A DNA stretch of 64,000 bases, taken from assembly GCA_002256985.1 (NCBI GenBank), contig NCGO01000002.1, forward strand, positions 310,001 to 374,000, in the 5' to 3' direction. Under the pieces are notes generated by a model. The model saw only the letters and a program-made list of their open reading frames with translations, made no database searches and was not told where the DNA came from. This DNA comes from Novosphingobium sp. 28-62-57. Lineage in GTDB: Bacteria; Pseudomonadota; Alphaproteobacteria; Sphingomonadales; Sphingomonadaceae. This document shows, one piece after another, positions 8,801-18,748 of the stretch; within the stretch, counting starts at the first letter, position 1; the number at the start of each line of letters is the position of its first letter. Made by a program: the position numbers and the translations under genes.

Positions 8801-10087
8801 TCAGCCGCCCACCTCTTCCCGCTCAATCTCGCGCCAACCAATATCCCGGCGGCAGAAGCCTTCAGGAAAACGGATCGCATCCACCGCCGCATAAGCCGCA
8901 TCGCGCGCGGCTTTCACACTGGCCCCGCGCGCCGTCACGTTCAGTACCCGCCCGCCATTGGCGCTCAGCACGCCATCACCCGAAAGCGCGGTGCCGGCGT
9001 GGAACACCTTGGCCCCATGCGCCTCAGCCGCCGGAATACCATCAATCCGCCCGCCCTTCTTCGGCGTGCCCGGATAGCCCTGCGCGGCCATCACCACCGT
9101 CATCGCCACATCTGCTGAAAAGCGCGGGGGCTGAATGCTGGCGAGCTTGTTGTCGGCACAGGCGAGCAGCAGCTCCACCAGATCGCTTTCCAGCCGCATC
9201 ATCAGCACCTGGCATTCGGGATCGCCAAAGCGCGCGTTGTATTCGATCAGCTTTGGCCCCTGCTCGGTCAGCATCAGCCCGGCATAGAGCACGCCTGAAT
9301 AGGGCATGCCTTCATCGGCCATGGCCTTGACCGTGGGTGCCACGATCTGCGCAATCGCGAGCGCTTCCAGCTCGGGCGTCAGCACCCGCGCAGGGCTATA
9401 GGCCCCCATGCCGCCGGTGTTCGGGCCGGTATCGCCATCGCCCACGCGCTTGTGATCCTGCGCCGATCCGAAGCTCACAATGGTTGCGCCGTCGGTCAGC
9501 GCAAAGAAGCTGGCTTCCTCGCCGGTCAGGAATTCCTCGATGACCACTTCGGCCCCGGCAGAGCCGAACGCGCCGTCGAACATGTCGTCCACCGCCGCTT
9601 GCGCATCGGCCATGGTCATCGCCACGACCACGCCCTTGCCCGCCGCCAGTCCATCGGCCTTGATCACCACCGGCGCGCCGAAATCGGCCAAGGCCGCCCG
9701 CGCCGCTTCCAGCGATTTGGCCCGCACATAACCCGCCGTCGGGATATTTGCCCGCGCGCACAGATCCTTGGTAAAGCCCTTCGATCCTTCCAGTTGCGCC
9801 GCCGCGCGGCTCGGCCCGAACACCGAAAAGCCTGCACCGCGCAGCGAATCCGTCAGTCCATCCACCAGCGGCGCTTCCGGGCCGACCACGATCACGCCAA
9901 TCCGCTGCGTCTCGCAAAACATCACCACCGCTGCATGATCGGTCAGGTCCAGCGCCACGATCTGCGCATGATCGGCGATGCCGGGGTTTCCGGGCGCCGC
10001 ATAAAGCTTGCCCGCCAACGGCGATTGCGCCAGTTTCCAGCTGAGGGCATGTTCGCGCCCACCCGATCCCAGCAGCAGGATATTCAT
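8801..10087 (-). CDS. purD: Phosphoribosylamine-glycine ligase
   Basis: GAR synthetase, the second step of de novo purine synthesis, ATP-grasp fold, 428 residues. The N-terminus [15 protein letters not shown] is the canonical start, so the ATG at 10087 is used although the frame is open further upstream to 10216. Further family motifs: [10 protein letters not shown], the ATP-grasp core [11 protein letters not shown], and [10 protein letters not shown]. The start codon overlaps the xseA start codon on the opposite strand by two bases, so each promoter must lie inside the other gene. Confidence 0.97.
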   Translation of the reverse strand: MNILLLGSGGREHALSWKLAQSPLAGKLYAAPGNPGIADHAQIVALDLTDHAAVVMFCETQRIGVIVVGPEAPLVDGLTDSLRGAGFSVFGPSRAAAQLEGSKGFTKDLCARANIPTAGYVRAKSLEAARAALADFGAPVVIKADGLAAGKGVVVAMTMADAQAAVDDMFDGAFGSAGAEVVIEEFLTGEEASFFALTDGATIVSFGSAQDHKRVGDGDTGPNTGGMGAYSPARVLTPELEALAIAQIVAPTVKAMADEGMPYSGVLYAGLMLTEQGPKLIEYNARFGDPECQVLMMRLESDLVELLLACADNKLASIQPPRFSADVAMTVVMAAQGYPGTPKKGGRIDGIPAAEAHGAKVFHAGTALSGDGVLSANGGRVLNVTARGASVKAARDAAYAAVDAIRFPEGFCRRDIGWREIEREEVGG

Positions 10088-11564
10088 GGCTTCCCCTTCC
10101 GCGCCCTTTGACGACGACGATAACAACGGCTCGGGGCGGCTCCTAGCGAGGGAATCGGCGGGCGACAACGCTCCGGCCCTCTCCATCTCCGAGATTTCCG
10201 CCCTGCTGAAGCGCACGGTCGAGGATCGCTTCGGCTTCGTGCGCGTGCGCGGAGAGCTTTCGGGCGTGAAACGCGCCGCCTCCGGCCACCTCTATGCCAG
10301 CCTGAAGGACGAGAATGCGCGGCTGGATGGCGTGATGTGGCGCGGCAATGTGCAGCGCCTGAACTTCCGCCCCGAAGACGGCGTCGAAGTCATCGCCACC
10401 GGCAAGCTCACCACCTATCCCGGCCGCTCGAACTACCAGATCGTGATCGACCGCATGGAGATCGCGGGCGAAGGCGCGTTGCTGGCGCTTTTGGCCAAGC
10501 TGAAAGCCCGGCTCGAAGGCGAAGGCCTGTTCGATCCTGCCCGCAAGCAAACCCTGCCCTTCCTACCCCGCGTCATCGGTGTCGTCACCTCGCCCACCGG
10601 CGCGGTGATCCGCGATATCCTGCACCGCCTGTCCGACCGCTTCCCCACCCGCGTCGTCGTCTGGCCGGTGCTGGTGCAGGGCCAGGGCGCGGGCGCGCAG
10701 ATCGCCAACGCGGTGCGCGGCTTCTCCGCTCTGCCCGAGGGCGGCCCCATCCCCCGCCCGGACCTCGTCATCGTCGCGCGCGGTGGCGGCTCTATCGAAG
10801 ACCTGTGGTGCTTCAACGAGGAGGAGGTCGTCCGCGCCGTGGCCGATTGCACGATCCCGATCATCAGCGCCGTGGGCCATGAGACCGACACCACGCTGTG
10901 CGATTTCGCCGCAGACTTGCGCGCCCCCACCCCCACCGCCGCAGCCGAACTCGCCGTACCGGTGCAGGCTGAACTTGCCGCCCTCGTCGCCGATCTCAAT
11001 GCCCGCCAGCGCCGCGCGCTTGCCCGCCAGCTCGCGCAGGCCAAGGAGCGCCTCGAAGCCCGCAGCCAGCGCCTGCCCCAGCCGCAAACCCTGCTGCAAG
11101 GCCAGGCCCAGCGGGTGGACGATCTGGCCGAACGCCTGCGCCGCGCGCTGCTTCACCGCACCGAAATTGCAGGGTCCCTGCTCGCCCGCCACGCCGGAGC
11201 CTTGCGCCCCGCCCTGCTCACCGCGCGGCTGGAGCGTGAGGGCGAACGCCTCGCCGCTCGCCGCTTGCGCCCCGAAGTCCTGCTCCAGCGCATTGATCAT
11301 GCGCGCGGCAAAGTGGAAGCGCTAGATCGCCTGCGCCGCTCGCTTGATCCAAAAGCACCGCTGCAGCGTGGCTATGTGCTTGTCACGGCACCCGACGGCC
11401 ATGTCGTCCGCACCCGCGAGGATGCTGCTCTGCGCCCAGTCCTGAGTCTCGAATTTGCCGATGGCAAACTCGATGTCAGCACCGGCGCTGCGCCCCCGTC
11501 AGCCCGTCAAGCGCCCAAACCGCGCACCGCTGCGACGCCTGGCAATCAGCAGGAATTGTTCTGA
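10086..11564 (+). CDS. xseA: Exodeoxyribonuclease VII large subunit
   Basis: XseA, the large subunit of the single-strand-specific exonuclease VII, 492 residues. An N-terminal OB-fold (about residues 30-130, with RVRGELSG and [12 protein letters not shown]) is followed by the catalytic region with [11 protein letters not shown] and [12 protein letters not shown], then a long helical region rich in Arg, Gln and Ala. The first 25 residues, including a DDDD run, are poorly conserved, but no better start exists downstream. xseB is not in the window. Divergent from purD with overlapping start codons. Confidence 0.96.
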   Translation: MASPSAPFDDDDNNGSGRLLARESAGDNAPALSISEISALLKRTVEDRFGFVRVRGELSGVKRAASGHLYASLKDENARLDGVMWRGNVQRLNFRPEDGVEVIATGKLTTYPGRSNYQIVIDRMEIAGEGALLALLAKLKARLEGEGLFDPARKQTLPFLPRVIGVVTSPTGAVIRDILHRLSDRFPTRVVVWPVLVQGQGAGAQIANAVRGFSALPEGGPIPRPDLVIVARGGGSIEDLWCFNEEEVVRAVADCTIPIISAVGHETDTTLCDFAADLRAPTPTAAAELAVPVQAELAALVADLNARQRRALARQLAQAKERLEARSQRLPQPQTLLQGQAQRVDDLAERLRRALLHRTEIAGSLLARHAGALRPALLTARLEREGERLAARRLRPEVLLQRIDHARGKVEALDRLRRSLDPKAPLQRGYVLVTAPDGHVVRTREDAALRPVLSLEFADGKLDVSTGAAPPSARQAPKPRTAATPGNQQELF

Positions 11565-11590
11565 AGCGCCATGCGCGCTACATTGCCCCC

Positions 11591-11791
11591 ATGTTGATGT
11601 CCCAATCCGGCCGCCTTGCGCGCCTTCACTACCTTCCCGGCTCCTTCCGCCAGCTTTCGGGCGGAGACCACGTGCTGTGCGCCGTCTCGGGCGTGCAGAT
11701 CCCGCTCGATGCCTTGCGCTACTGGTGTGCCAAGCGGCAGGAGGCCTATGCCACGGCTGAAATCTCCACCAAGCGCCACCTTGAAGGGTAA
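11591..11791 (+). CDS. DUF2093 domain protein
   Basis: A 66-residue protein matching my recollection of DUF2093, a small alphaproteobacterial family of unknown function: GDHVLCAVSGVQIPLDALRYW followed closely by RQEAY. The ATG at 11591 gives the whole domain. It sits 26 bp after xseA and ends 4 bp before the M23 peptidase, so the three probably form one transcript. No function can be given beyond the family. Confidence 0.85.
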   Translation: MLMSQSGRLARLHYLPGSFRQLSGGDHVLCAVSGVQIPLDALRYWCAKRQEAYATAEISTKRHLEG

Positions 11792-11795
11792 CGTG

Positions 11796-12653
11796 ATGGA
11801 GCGCCGGGCTTTTCTTGGCGGTTCAGCAGCAACCTTGGCAGGCCTTGCATGGGGCACCGATGCAGGCGCCGTTACGCCTGCAAGCCTCGTAATGATCGAA
11901 CCTGTCAGCCGCTTGACGCAGGGCGGATGGCTGCGCGGCAAGGTCGCCCCCGGGGTCAGGGCGCTGAGCTTTGCCGGAAAGCCGCTGCCCTTTGCCAGCG
12001 ACGGCAGCTTCATCGCCGCGTTTGACCGGGACGCTGCAGCCACCGCCAGCCTGATCGCTACGCTGGCCGATGGCCGCACGATCTCGCGCGATCTCGTGGT
12101 CGCGCCGCGCGCATGGCAGATCGAACATATCAACGTGGCGCGCAAACCCGGCGGCGTCACGAACGAGGACTATCTGCGCCTGCGCCGCGCCGAACTGGCC
12201 CGCATCGGCGCGGCCCGCGCGATGGAAACCACCGCGCAAGGCTGGCGGCAGGATTTCCTCCGCCCCGCCCCCGGCCGCTTCTCGGGCCGCTTCGGATCGC
12301 AGCGCGTCTACAAGGGCGAACCCGCCGCCTACCATTCCGGGCTGGATATCGCAGGCGGCGCAGGCACCACCTATCTTGCTCCCGCCGATGGCGTGGTGAT
12401 TCTCGCCGCGGCCGACAAGCCGTTCAGCCTCGAAGGCCACCTGCTGATGCTCGATCACGGCATGGGCCTTAACAGCGCGTTCCTGCACAGCTCGGCTTTG
12501 CTGGTGAAGGAAGGCGACCGGGTGGCCCGCGGCGATCCCCTTGGCCGCATCGGCAGCACGGGCCGTGCCACCGGCCCGCACCTGCATTGGTCGGTCAAAT
12601 GGCGTGATTTCCGGATCGATCCGCTGCTGCTGCTGGAGCCAGCGCAAGGATGA
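11796..12653 (+). CDS. M23 family metallopeptidase, probable Tat substrate
   Basis: A 285-residue periplasmic LytM/M23 peptidoglycan endopeptidase-like protein. The start is the ATG at 11796; upstream in-frame codons overlap DUF2093. The N-terminus MERRAFLGG then a hydrophobic stretch resembles a twin-arginine signal. The peptidase domain fills the C-terminal 120 residues with the zinc-site motifs YHSGLDIAG and HLHWSVKW (first His and the HxH pair), so it is likely active. The first half (residues 30-130) has no family I recognise. It follows DUF2093 by 4 bp. Confidence 0.9.
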   Translation: MERRAFLGGSAATLAGLAWGTDAGAVTPASLVMIEPVSRLTQGGWLRGKVAPGVRALSFAGKPLPFASDGSFIAAFDRDAAATASLIATLADGRTISRDLVVAPRAWQIEHINVARKPGGVTNEDYLRLRRAELARIGAARAMETTAQGWRQDFLRPAPGRFSGRFGSQRVYKGEPAAYHSGLDIAGGAGTTYLAPADGVVILAAADKPFSLEGHLLMLDHGMGLNSAFLHSSALLVKEGDRVARGDPLGRIGSTGRATGPHLHWSVKWRDFRIDPLLLLEPAQG

Positions 12654-13085
12654 CGAATTTGTCGGCGTAGGCGCGCTGACAGGCCGGAACCGGCATTTCA
12701 AAGTGTTGCCACAGCTTGACCAAAGCCTGCGCCATCATGCAGCTTGTTTCCTGAAATCCGGTAGCATTTGAAATTATCGGAAACCCGTCAGACCGGCAGT
12801 GTAATTTTCCTGCACCACCTGCAACCCCATGGAATCGCTGTCCCCCACCCCCTGTCCTTTAGGGGGTGTGTCAAAATTGTGACATGCATCGGGGATTTAG
12901 TCGCCTACTTACATTCCTGTTTTGAAGGACCGGATTATTTCCGCCACATAGCTCTATCTTTTCTCGTTTGTAACCAAATGGCCGGTAGGGAAAACCTTAC
13001 GGCTTTGGACAAGACGTGATGAGAATGTGCTTGCAGCCAGCCATTTCAGGGGGCGCAGGCGAGCAGGATAAGAGGGACTGAACAC
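12654..13085. other. 432-bp gene-free region upstream of the Oar-like receptor
   Basis: No convincing gene. It holds an 8-bp perfect hairpin (CACCCCCT at 12846-12853, AGGGGGTG at 12861-12868, no T-run) that may end the M23 transcript, then an imperfect inverted repeat TGTCAAAATTGTGACA at about 12869-12884 that could be an operator. Base composition is lower in GC than its neighbours, as expected of a promoter region for the receptor. Confidence 0.5.
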
Positions 13086-16000
13086 GTGAACATCAAAACT
13101 TTCTCGGCGCTCCGGGCGAGCGCCGCGCCACTGGCGCTTGTCGTCGCTGGCTTTGCTGGATCGCTTGCCTATGTCGCGCCTGCCATGGCGCAGAACGTTA
13201 CGTCTGCCACGCTTTCGGGCACCGTCGTCGATGATGCCGGCAATCCGGTTCCCGACGCCAGCGTGACGGTTGAATCCAGCAACACCGGCTTTACCCGCAC
13301 CACCACCACCGCCAGCAACGGCACCTTCTCGGTCGTTGGCCTTGCTGTCGGCACTTATGAAGTAACCGTGTCGGCCAACGGTCTTTCGACCACCCGCACC
13401 GAAGGCGTGGCTGTCAGCCTTGGCGGCAACAACTACGAATTCACCGTCACCAACGAAGCGCCCAGCGCTGGCGAAATCGTGGTGCGCGGCGAACCGGTTC
13501 GTCGTGTCGATTTCTCGGGCACGGCCACGGGTCAGGTCTATTCGGTGCAGAAGGTTGCTGAAACCCTGCCGGTTGCGCGTAACATCGAAGGCATCCAGCT
13601 GCTCACGCCGCAGGCCACTTCGGGCGACAGCGCATTTGGCGGCGTTTCGCTCGCCGGTTCGTCGGTTGCTGAAAACATCTTCTACATCAACGGCATGAAC
13701 GTCACGAACTTCCGCACGTTCGTGGGCGGCACCACCGTTCCGTTCGAGTTCTACGACCAGATCCAGGTCAAGACCGGCGGCTATCAGGCAGAATTCGGCC
13801 GCAACACCGGCGGCGCGGTCATCGCGCTGACGCGTTCGGGCTCGAACACCTTCCACGGCGGGTTCAACGTTTTCTACGAACCCAACAGCCTGCGCTCTGA
13901 CGTGCCGAACACCTATCAGGCACGCAACGATCAGGACTATCAGCAGCGGATCGAAGGCAACATCTGGGCATCGGGTCCGATCATCAAGGACCGTCTGTTC
14001 TTCTTCGGCTTCTTCAACCCGCGCTACAGCACCCGTGGCGATACCGCGCAGACGCAGGGCATCAACGATGATGGTTCGCCCGACGGCGCCTTCTTCAATA
14101 CGCAGCGTGTCACGCGCAAGTCCAACACGCCCTTCTACGGCGGTAAGCTGGACCTGAACCTGTTTGACGGCCACCGTGTTGAAGCGACCTACTTCAACGA
14201 CAGCGATGAAGATCGTGTATTCGTCCGCAACCTTGGCAACGGCGACCTCAGCCAGGTCAACGAATCGCGCGGCGGTGAAAACTACATCTTCAAGTATACC
14301 GGTTCGTTCACGAACTGGCTGACGGTGTCCGGTCTCTATGGCCGTTCGAAGTTCAACCAGACCGACGCTGGCCCGCAGGACGCCGATCCCTATGTGGTCG
14401 ACCGTCGCAGCGGTGTGCCCCAGCTGATCGCGGGTAACCCCAACGCGCTGGTCGCCAGCGGTCAGGACGACCGTGAAAACTTCCGCATCGATGTTGACCT
14501 CAACTTCTCGTTGCTGGGTGAACACAAGCTGCGCTTTGGCTGGGACTATGAAAAGCTGTTCGCAGCCAGCATTGGCGAATATTCGGGCGGCATCGCCTAC
14601 ATCTTCGAACGCGCCGGACCTGACGGTGCGCGCGATGGCCTGATTGCGCCAAACACCGACTATGCGCGCGTGCAGACCTACAATGCAGGCGGCAACTTCA
14701 AGTCGAACAACACCGCCTACTACATTCAGGACGACTGGGACGTGACCGATCGCGTCAACCTGTCGCTTGGCCTGCGCAACGACAAGTTCGTGAACAAGAC
14801 CTCGCTCGGCACGAACTTCGTGTCGATCGACAACCAGTGGGCACCGCGCGTCGGCATCAACTTCGATCCCACCGGTGAGAAGAAGGCCCGTCTCTCGGCG
14901 TTCTATGGCCGGTATTACCTGCCGGTTGCTGCCAACACCAACATCCGTCTGGGTGGTGCAGAACTGTTCCTGCGCGATTTCTACACCCTGCCAACGGGTG
15001 CTGGCGGTGCATACACCGGCGGCCTGACCAGCCCGACTCTGGGCACCAAGGTTGATGGCGTGGTCTTCTCGGACGGCACCGTTTCGCCGCCCGAAACGCT
15101 GGTTTCGCAAAACCTCAAGCCACAGTACATGGACGAATTCATCGTTGGTGGTGAATATCGCTTCGACAACAAGATGCGCGTGGGGATCAACGTGATCCAC
15201 CGCAAGCTTGGCACTGTGCTGGAAGACGTCGATCTTGATGGCGATGGCGGTGCCTATGCATCGATCATCGGGGCCTTCTGCGCCACGCAGACGCTGGCCT
15301 ATTGCAACGCCACCACCGAACCCACCGTCAATGGCGGCGGCTACATCCTGATGAACCCGGGCCGCGATGCGGTCTTCCAGGTAACCGATGAAGACGGCAA
15401 CCTGCAGCCCATCACGATCCCGGCCTCGTTCATCGGCATCCCCCGCGCCAAGCGCGATTACTGGGCGGTGGAACTGAACTGGGAACGTCCGTTTGATGGC
15501 ACCTGGGGCCTCAACGCTTCGTATGTGTGGTCGCGTTCGTTCGGCAACTACGAAGGCGGCGTGAAGTCGGACACCAGCCAGGACGATACCGGCATCACGT
15601 CGGACTTCGATGAACCCGGCTACACCGATGGTGCAACCGGCTTCCTGCCGAACCACCGTGCGCACACGTTCAAGGTGTTCGGCAGCTTCAAGCCGACCAA
15701 GCGCTGGTTGCTGGGCTTCAACGCCCTGCTGCAATCGCCGCGCAAGTTCGGTTGCATCGGCACCTATCCGATCGACGATGGTCGCGGTGCGGATTCGACC
15801 GCAGCTTCGTGGTACTGCAACGCGCAGATCTCGGCTGGCGTGATCGATGGCACGCTGAACCAGCCGGTCGGCCGTGGCCGCGCCTTCCAGAGCGACTGGA
15901 ACAAGCGCGTCGATCTGACGGTGGCCTATACCCTGCCGCTGGAATCGCTGCCGGGCGGTATCACCTTCCGCGCCGACGTGTTCAACGTGTTCAACTTCAA

Positions 16001-16127
16001 GAGCGCGCTGGACTTCCAGGAACTGGGCGATCGCAACGATGCCTCGATCCGCGAATGGTTCTATCGTCAGCCGATCGGCTATCAGACCCCGCGTTATGTC
16101 CGTCTGGGCGTCTCGGCGAACTTCTAA
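13086..16127 (+). CDS. Oar-like TonB-dependent receptor
   Basis: A 1013-residue outer-membrane receptor of the Oar type. It starts at a GTG (13086) with a signal peptide ending at about AMA-QN (residue 36). Residues 40-115 form a carboxypeptidase-regulatory-like beta-sandwich (LSGTVVDDAGNPVPDASVTV), then a plug (GQVYSVQKVAETLP to FGRNTGGAVIALTRSG), then a large barrel ending in phenylalanine (LGVSANF), the usual outer-membrane insertion signal. Codon use is strongly biased, suggesting high expression. It stands alone with a strong terminator. The reverse strand is open for 1134 codons, a shadow of this codon bias. Confidence 0.95.
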   Translation: MNIKTFSALRASAAPLALVVAGFAGSLAYVAPAMAQNVTSATLSGTVVDDAGNPVPDASVTVESSNTGFTRTTTTASNGTFSVVGLAVGTYEVTVSANGLSTTRTEGVAVSLGGNNYEFTVTNEAPSAGEIVVRGEPVRRVDFSGTATGQVYSVQKVAETLPVARNIEGIQLLTPQATSGDSAFGGVSLAGSSVAENIFYINGMNVTNFRTFVGGTTVPFEFYDQIQVKTGGYQAEFGRNTGGAVIALTRSGSNTFHGGFNVFYEPNSLRSDVPNTYQARNDQDYQQRIEGNIWASGPIIKDRLFFFGFFNPRYSTRGDTAQTQGINDDGSPDGAFFNTQRVTRKSNTPFYGGKLDLNLFDGHRVEATYFNDSDEDRVFVRNLGNGDLSQVNESRGGENYIFKYTGSFTNWLTVSGLYGRSKFNQTDAGPQDADPYVVDRRSGVPQLIAGNPNALVASGQDDRENFRIDVDLNFSLLGEHKLRFGWDYEKLFAASIGEYSGGIAYIFERAGPDGARDGLIAPNTDYARVQTYNAGGNFKSNNTAYYIQDDWDVTDRVNLSLGLRNDKFVNKTSLGTNFVSIDNQWAPRVGINFDPTGEKKARLSAFYGRYYLPVAANTNIRLGGAELFLRDFYTLPTGAGGAYTGGLTSPTLGTKVDGVVFSDGTVSPPETLVSQNLKPQYMDEFIVGGEYRFDNKMRVGINVIHRKLGTVLEDVDLDGDGGAYASIIGAFCATQTLAYCNATTEPTVNGGGYILMNPGRDAVFQVTDEDGNLQPITIPASFIGIPRAKRDYWAVELNWERPFDGTWGLNASYVWSRSFGNYEGGVKSDTSQDDTGITSDFDEPGYTDGATGFLPNHRAHTFKVFGSFKPTKRWLLGFNALLQSPRKFGCIGTYPIDDGRGADSTAASWYCNAQISAGVIDGTLNQPVGRGRAFQSDWNKRVDLTVAYTLPLESLPGGITFRADVFNVFNFKSALDFQELGDRNDASIREWFYRQPIGYQTPRYVRLGVSANF

Positions 16128-16171
16128 ATCTCGCTGTTGCGTTCGAAACCGAATGTAACCTGCAAAAAACT

Positions 16172-16204
16172 GGCGGCGGTTCCTTGCGGAACCGCCGCCT
16201 TTTT
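16172..16204 (+). terminator. Intrinsic terminator of the Oar-like receptor gene
   Basis: A perfect 12-bp stem (GGCGGCGGTTCC / GGAACCGCCGCC) with a 4-base loop is followed by TTTTT, 45 bp after the receptor stop codon. Confidence 0.95.
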
Positions 16205-16262
16205 GTTGGCGCATGGCGTTGGCAAACACACTTGTCGTAAGCCCACGCCCAGCCCCTTCCCT

Positions 16263-16424
16263 AGAGCCTGATCCGACAGTCGCCGGTTGAGGGCTGGCGA
16301 GGGATTTTTTGTGCTGATGAGGAGTGATCGCAGCCACGATGTGGGTGCATCGCGGCAAGATCGCGACGAAATCAGCGCGAAAAAGACTCGTCAGGCCGAC
16401 CCGGAGACTTTCGGATCAGGCTCT
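16263..16424. mobile_element. MITE-like element, copy 1 (162 bp, 14-bp terminal inverted repeats)
   Basis: A 162-bp non-coding element bounded by a perfect 14-bp inverted repeat (AGAGCCTGATCCGA at 16263-16276, its complement at 16411-16424). Its interior from about 16297 matches, nearly base for base over roughly 120 bp, a second stretch at about 28151-28275, including the blocks GCAGCCACGAT, GCGAAATCAGCGCGAA and GGCCGACCCGGAGACTT. It lies between the receptor terminator and the convergent membrane-protein gene. No transposase is nearby. The family is unknown to me. Confidence 0.75.
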
Positions 16425-16458
16425 TAGAGCCGGATGAGTTTACACTGATCCAACACAA

Positions 16459-16488
16459 GTCCCGTTCGTGTCGAGCGAAGTCGAGACA
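16459..16488 (+). repeat. Family E repeat (CGTTCGTGTCGAGCGAAGTCG type)
   Basis: A 29-bp unit with an imperfect internal palindrome (TGTCGAGCGAAGTCGAGACA). The same unit occurs at 53144-53172 and reversed at 53178-53209. It is intergenic, in the 397-bp gap between the receptor and the membrane-protein gene. Confidence 0.8.
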
Positions 16489-16524
16489 CCGCGCGCCTGT
16501 GCCACAACCTCGGGCAGCAGAACC

Positions 16525-18330
16525 TTATGGCTGCTCAGCCCGCTTGATCCGCCACACTTTCACGCCGCTTTGCGGGGCAATCGACACCGGCTCCAGCCAA
16601 TCAGGCGCTTGGCCCTTGGCAAGGTGCGCGATGAACCCATCGGGAGCATGGCGGCGGTAGATCGTTTCCTCGTTCCCCCGCGGGCAGATCATCAGCCAAT
16701 CGGCCCGGTGCTGCGCCAGCAGGCGCCGCGCACTGTCGTCGGTCCCGGTAAAGGCGCTTATCACATCACGCATCGCTGCATTGCCGCGATGGTGGCCCGT
16801 GGCCACGACCGCATGGTGCGTGCCCTCCAGCAATGGCGGGCCAAGGTCGAGCGGCGCAAACACTACGCCGGGGGCCATCGCATCGAAAGCGGGCAGGAAA
16901 TCCCAATAGCGGCAGACTTTTACCGCCGTGCTCGTCTTGGCTGAAACCAGCGGGGACACGATCAGGAACGGCAGCGCCGGAAACGCAAATGCCGCCATCA
17001 CCAGCAGCATAGGCACGCGCCGCCGCGCGTCCTGTTCGGCGCGATACTGCAAAAACAAGCGGTGCACCTGCCATGCCACCGGCACGGCTGCAAACAGCCC
17101 CGCCGTCGCCGATGCGCGCGCCACCAGCATGCCGGTAACCGTAGCCCCGCCCAGCAGCAGCGCATAATCGAACCAGCGCTGCCACGCACCTCCCGCGCGC
17201 CAATCGGCGTAGGCTGCGCGCAGGGCAAGGCTCAGGCCGACAAGCGGAAACAGCACCAGCAGCGCTGCATTGCCCAAAGTGTGCCGCCAGAATGGCAGGC
17301 CCTCCAGCACCCGCTCGTACCACATGGTGCGCACGATCGGATCGAGTTCGGCAAATGCTCCGCCGCGCAAACAGGCAGGCGCCACCAGCCACAGCGCGAG
17401 CACAGCACCGCCGCCCGCCAAACCGAGCACACCAATGGCCAGCGGCCTTCCGGCCTTCCCGCCATAGCGCAGCACCCCTTCGGCCAGCAGCCCTCCGGTC
17501 GCGCAACTCGTCAGAGCCGCCAGATAGCCCGGCGAAATGCTGTCACAATGGCTGGCCAGATCGCCAAGGCCTCGTGTGGCAAGGAATAGCGCGAGGCTGC
17601 TTGCCCCAAGCCCCGCCGCATAGCCTCCAAGCCAGCCCTGCTCCCCCCGCACCAGCCGCAGCGCACAGGTCGCGCCAAAGACCGCGGCCAGCGGCAGTGT
17701 CTCCAGCGAAATCGAAAGCGATGCGGCCAATGCGGTCCCGGCGGTAGCTCCGCCCGACCAACTCTTTGGCGCAAACATCGCGCTCAGGGCCAGCAGGCTC
17801 AGCAGGATTTGCCAGCCGTGATGGTCCACCCGCAGCGGGGCCAGTTGCAGCATCGCAGGCGGAATCAGAAAACACAGGATCACCGCAAACAGGCCCGTGC
17901 CCGGGTCCACCATGCGCCGCCCCAGCCGCCCCACCAACAGCAGGCAGCCCAGCAGCAGCACCAGCGGCACCAGCAGTGCCGTCAGCATATCCGCCGCAGC
18001 CTCGCCCAGCAGCGGGCGCAACAGCATGATGGTCGCCGCCAGGGGCAGATCCACCAGCCGGCTCCAATGCATCAGCACCCCGTCGGGGGGATTGATGCGG
18101 TATTGGTGGAAGTCAAACCAGCTCTGGCCGTTCACCAGATCGCGCACTTGCACCATGCGCAGTGAATCGTCGGCGTCAGGGAACAGGTGATACCATGCCA
18201 TCGGCCCCGCAATGGCGAGCAACACCGCGCTGCAGGCGATCCACAGCCCGACGATCCGCGCGTGGAACCCGGCCTTGCGTGCTGTGTCCGTCGATGTGCT
18301 GCTGGGTATCCGGGACATCGCTGCCCTCAT
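16525..18330 (-). CDS. GT-C fold integral membrane protein (STT3/AglB-like)
   Basis: A 601-residue polytopic membrane protein with about 12 hydrophobic segments. Features typical of GT-C glycosyltransferases are an acidic motif in the first external loop (FPDADDSLRMVQVRD, near residue 50) and a later RVDHHGWQ motif (around residue 165), similar in place to the second acidic motif of STT3/AglB enzymes. The C-terminal 120 residues form a small soluble domain. It would transfer a sugar from a polyprenyl-phosphate donor at the outer face of the inner membrane (inference). Its ATG overlaps the GtrA stop (ATGA), so translation is coupled. Confidence 0.7.
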   Translation of the reverse strand: MRAAMSRIPSSTSTDTARKAGFHARIVGLWIACSAVLLAIAGPMAWYHLFPDADDSLRMVQVRDLVNGQSWFDFHQYRINPPDGVLMHWSRLVDLPLAATIMLLRPLLGEAAADMLTALLVPLVLLLGCLLLVGRLGRRMVDPGTGLFAVILCFLIPPAMLQLAPLRVDHHGWQILLSLLALSAMFAPKSWSGGATAGTALAASLSISLETLPLAAVFGATCALRLVRGEQGWLGGYAAGLGASSLALFLATRGLGDLASHCDSISPGYLAALTSCATGGLLAEGVLRYGGKAGRPLAIGVLGLAGGGAVLALWLVAPACLRGGAFAELDPIVRTMWYERVLEGLPFWRHTLGNAALLVLFPLVGLSLALRAAYADWRAGGAWQRWFDYALLLGGATVTGMLVARASATAGLFAAVPVAWQVHRLFLQYRAEQDARRRVPMLLVMAAFAFPALPFLIVSPLVSAKTSTAVKVCRYWDFLPAFDAMAPGVVFAPLDLGPPLLEGTHHAVVATGHHRGNAAMRDVISAFTGTDDSARRLLAQHRADWLMICPRGNEETIYRRHAPDGFIAHLAKGQAPDWLEPVSIAPQSGVKVWRIKRAEQP

Positions 18331-18746
18331 CTGAAGACGACACGCTCACGCATCAGCCAGGTTGCCACAAAGCTGGCCGCAATGGCGATGACTTTGGCGT
18401 ACCGGGCATCGAAGCCCAACCTGTCCAGCGTCCCCACGATCACGGCTGTCAGCACCAAACCCACCAGCGCCGATGCCAGAAACAGCGCCTTCTGGCGGTT
18501 TCTGCCCCGGCTGTCGCGGGCCACGCTGGCGGCAAAGACCTTGCGGCTCGATAGCAGCCAATGCGCCACGATGCCGCAGCAATAGCCCACAATCGAGGCC
18601 GCAATGGGCGATGCGGCTGCCATCAGCAGCATCAGGAACACCCCGGTATCCACGGCCAGCGCACCAACGCTGGCCAGCAGATAACGCACCAGTTGCAGGT
18701 TGAAGATGCGCTGCACAATCGCTCCTGCCGTTGCGGCCCCGTTCAT
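18327..18746 (-). CDS. GtrA family membrane protein
   Basis: A 139-residue four-helix GtrA-like protein. The family is thought to flip or present polyprenyl-phosphate sugars for cell-surface glycosylation. Typical features: LVRYLLASVGALAVDTGVF at the N-terminus, a central NAHWLLSSRKVF-like segment (here VAHWLLSSRKVF), and the C-terminal FVATWLMRERVVF. I prefer the ATG at 18746, which has AAGGCGG 7 bases upstream, over a TTG at 18752 that overlaps the upstream stop codon. It lies between the FAD oxidoreductase and the GT-C protein, coupled to both. Confidence 0.88.
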   Translation of the reverse strand: MNGAATAGAIVQRIFNLQLVRYLLASVGALAVDTGVFLMLLMAAASPIAASIVGYCCGIVAHWLLSSRKVFAASVARDSRGRNRQKALFLASALVGLVLTAVIVGTLDRLGFDARYAKVIAIAASFVATWLMRERVVFR

Positions 18747-18748
18747 GG

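Noticed and set aside
12954-16358. A 1134-codon open frame antisense to the Oar-like receptor
   Set aside because: It mirrors the biased codon use of the sense gene, has no ribosome-binding site or recognisable domain, and its ends run into the terminator and promoter regions.
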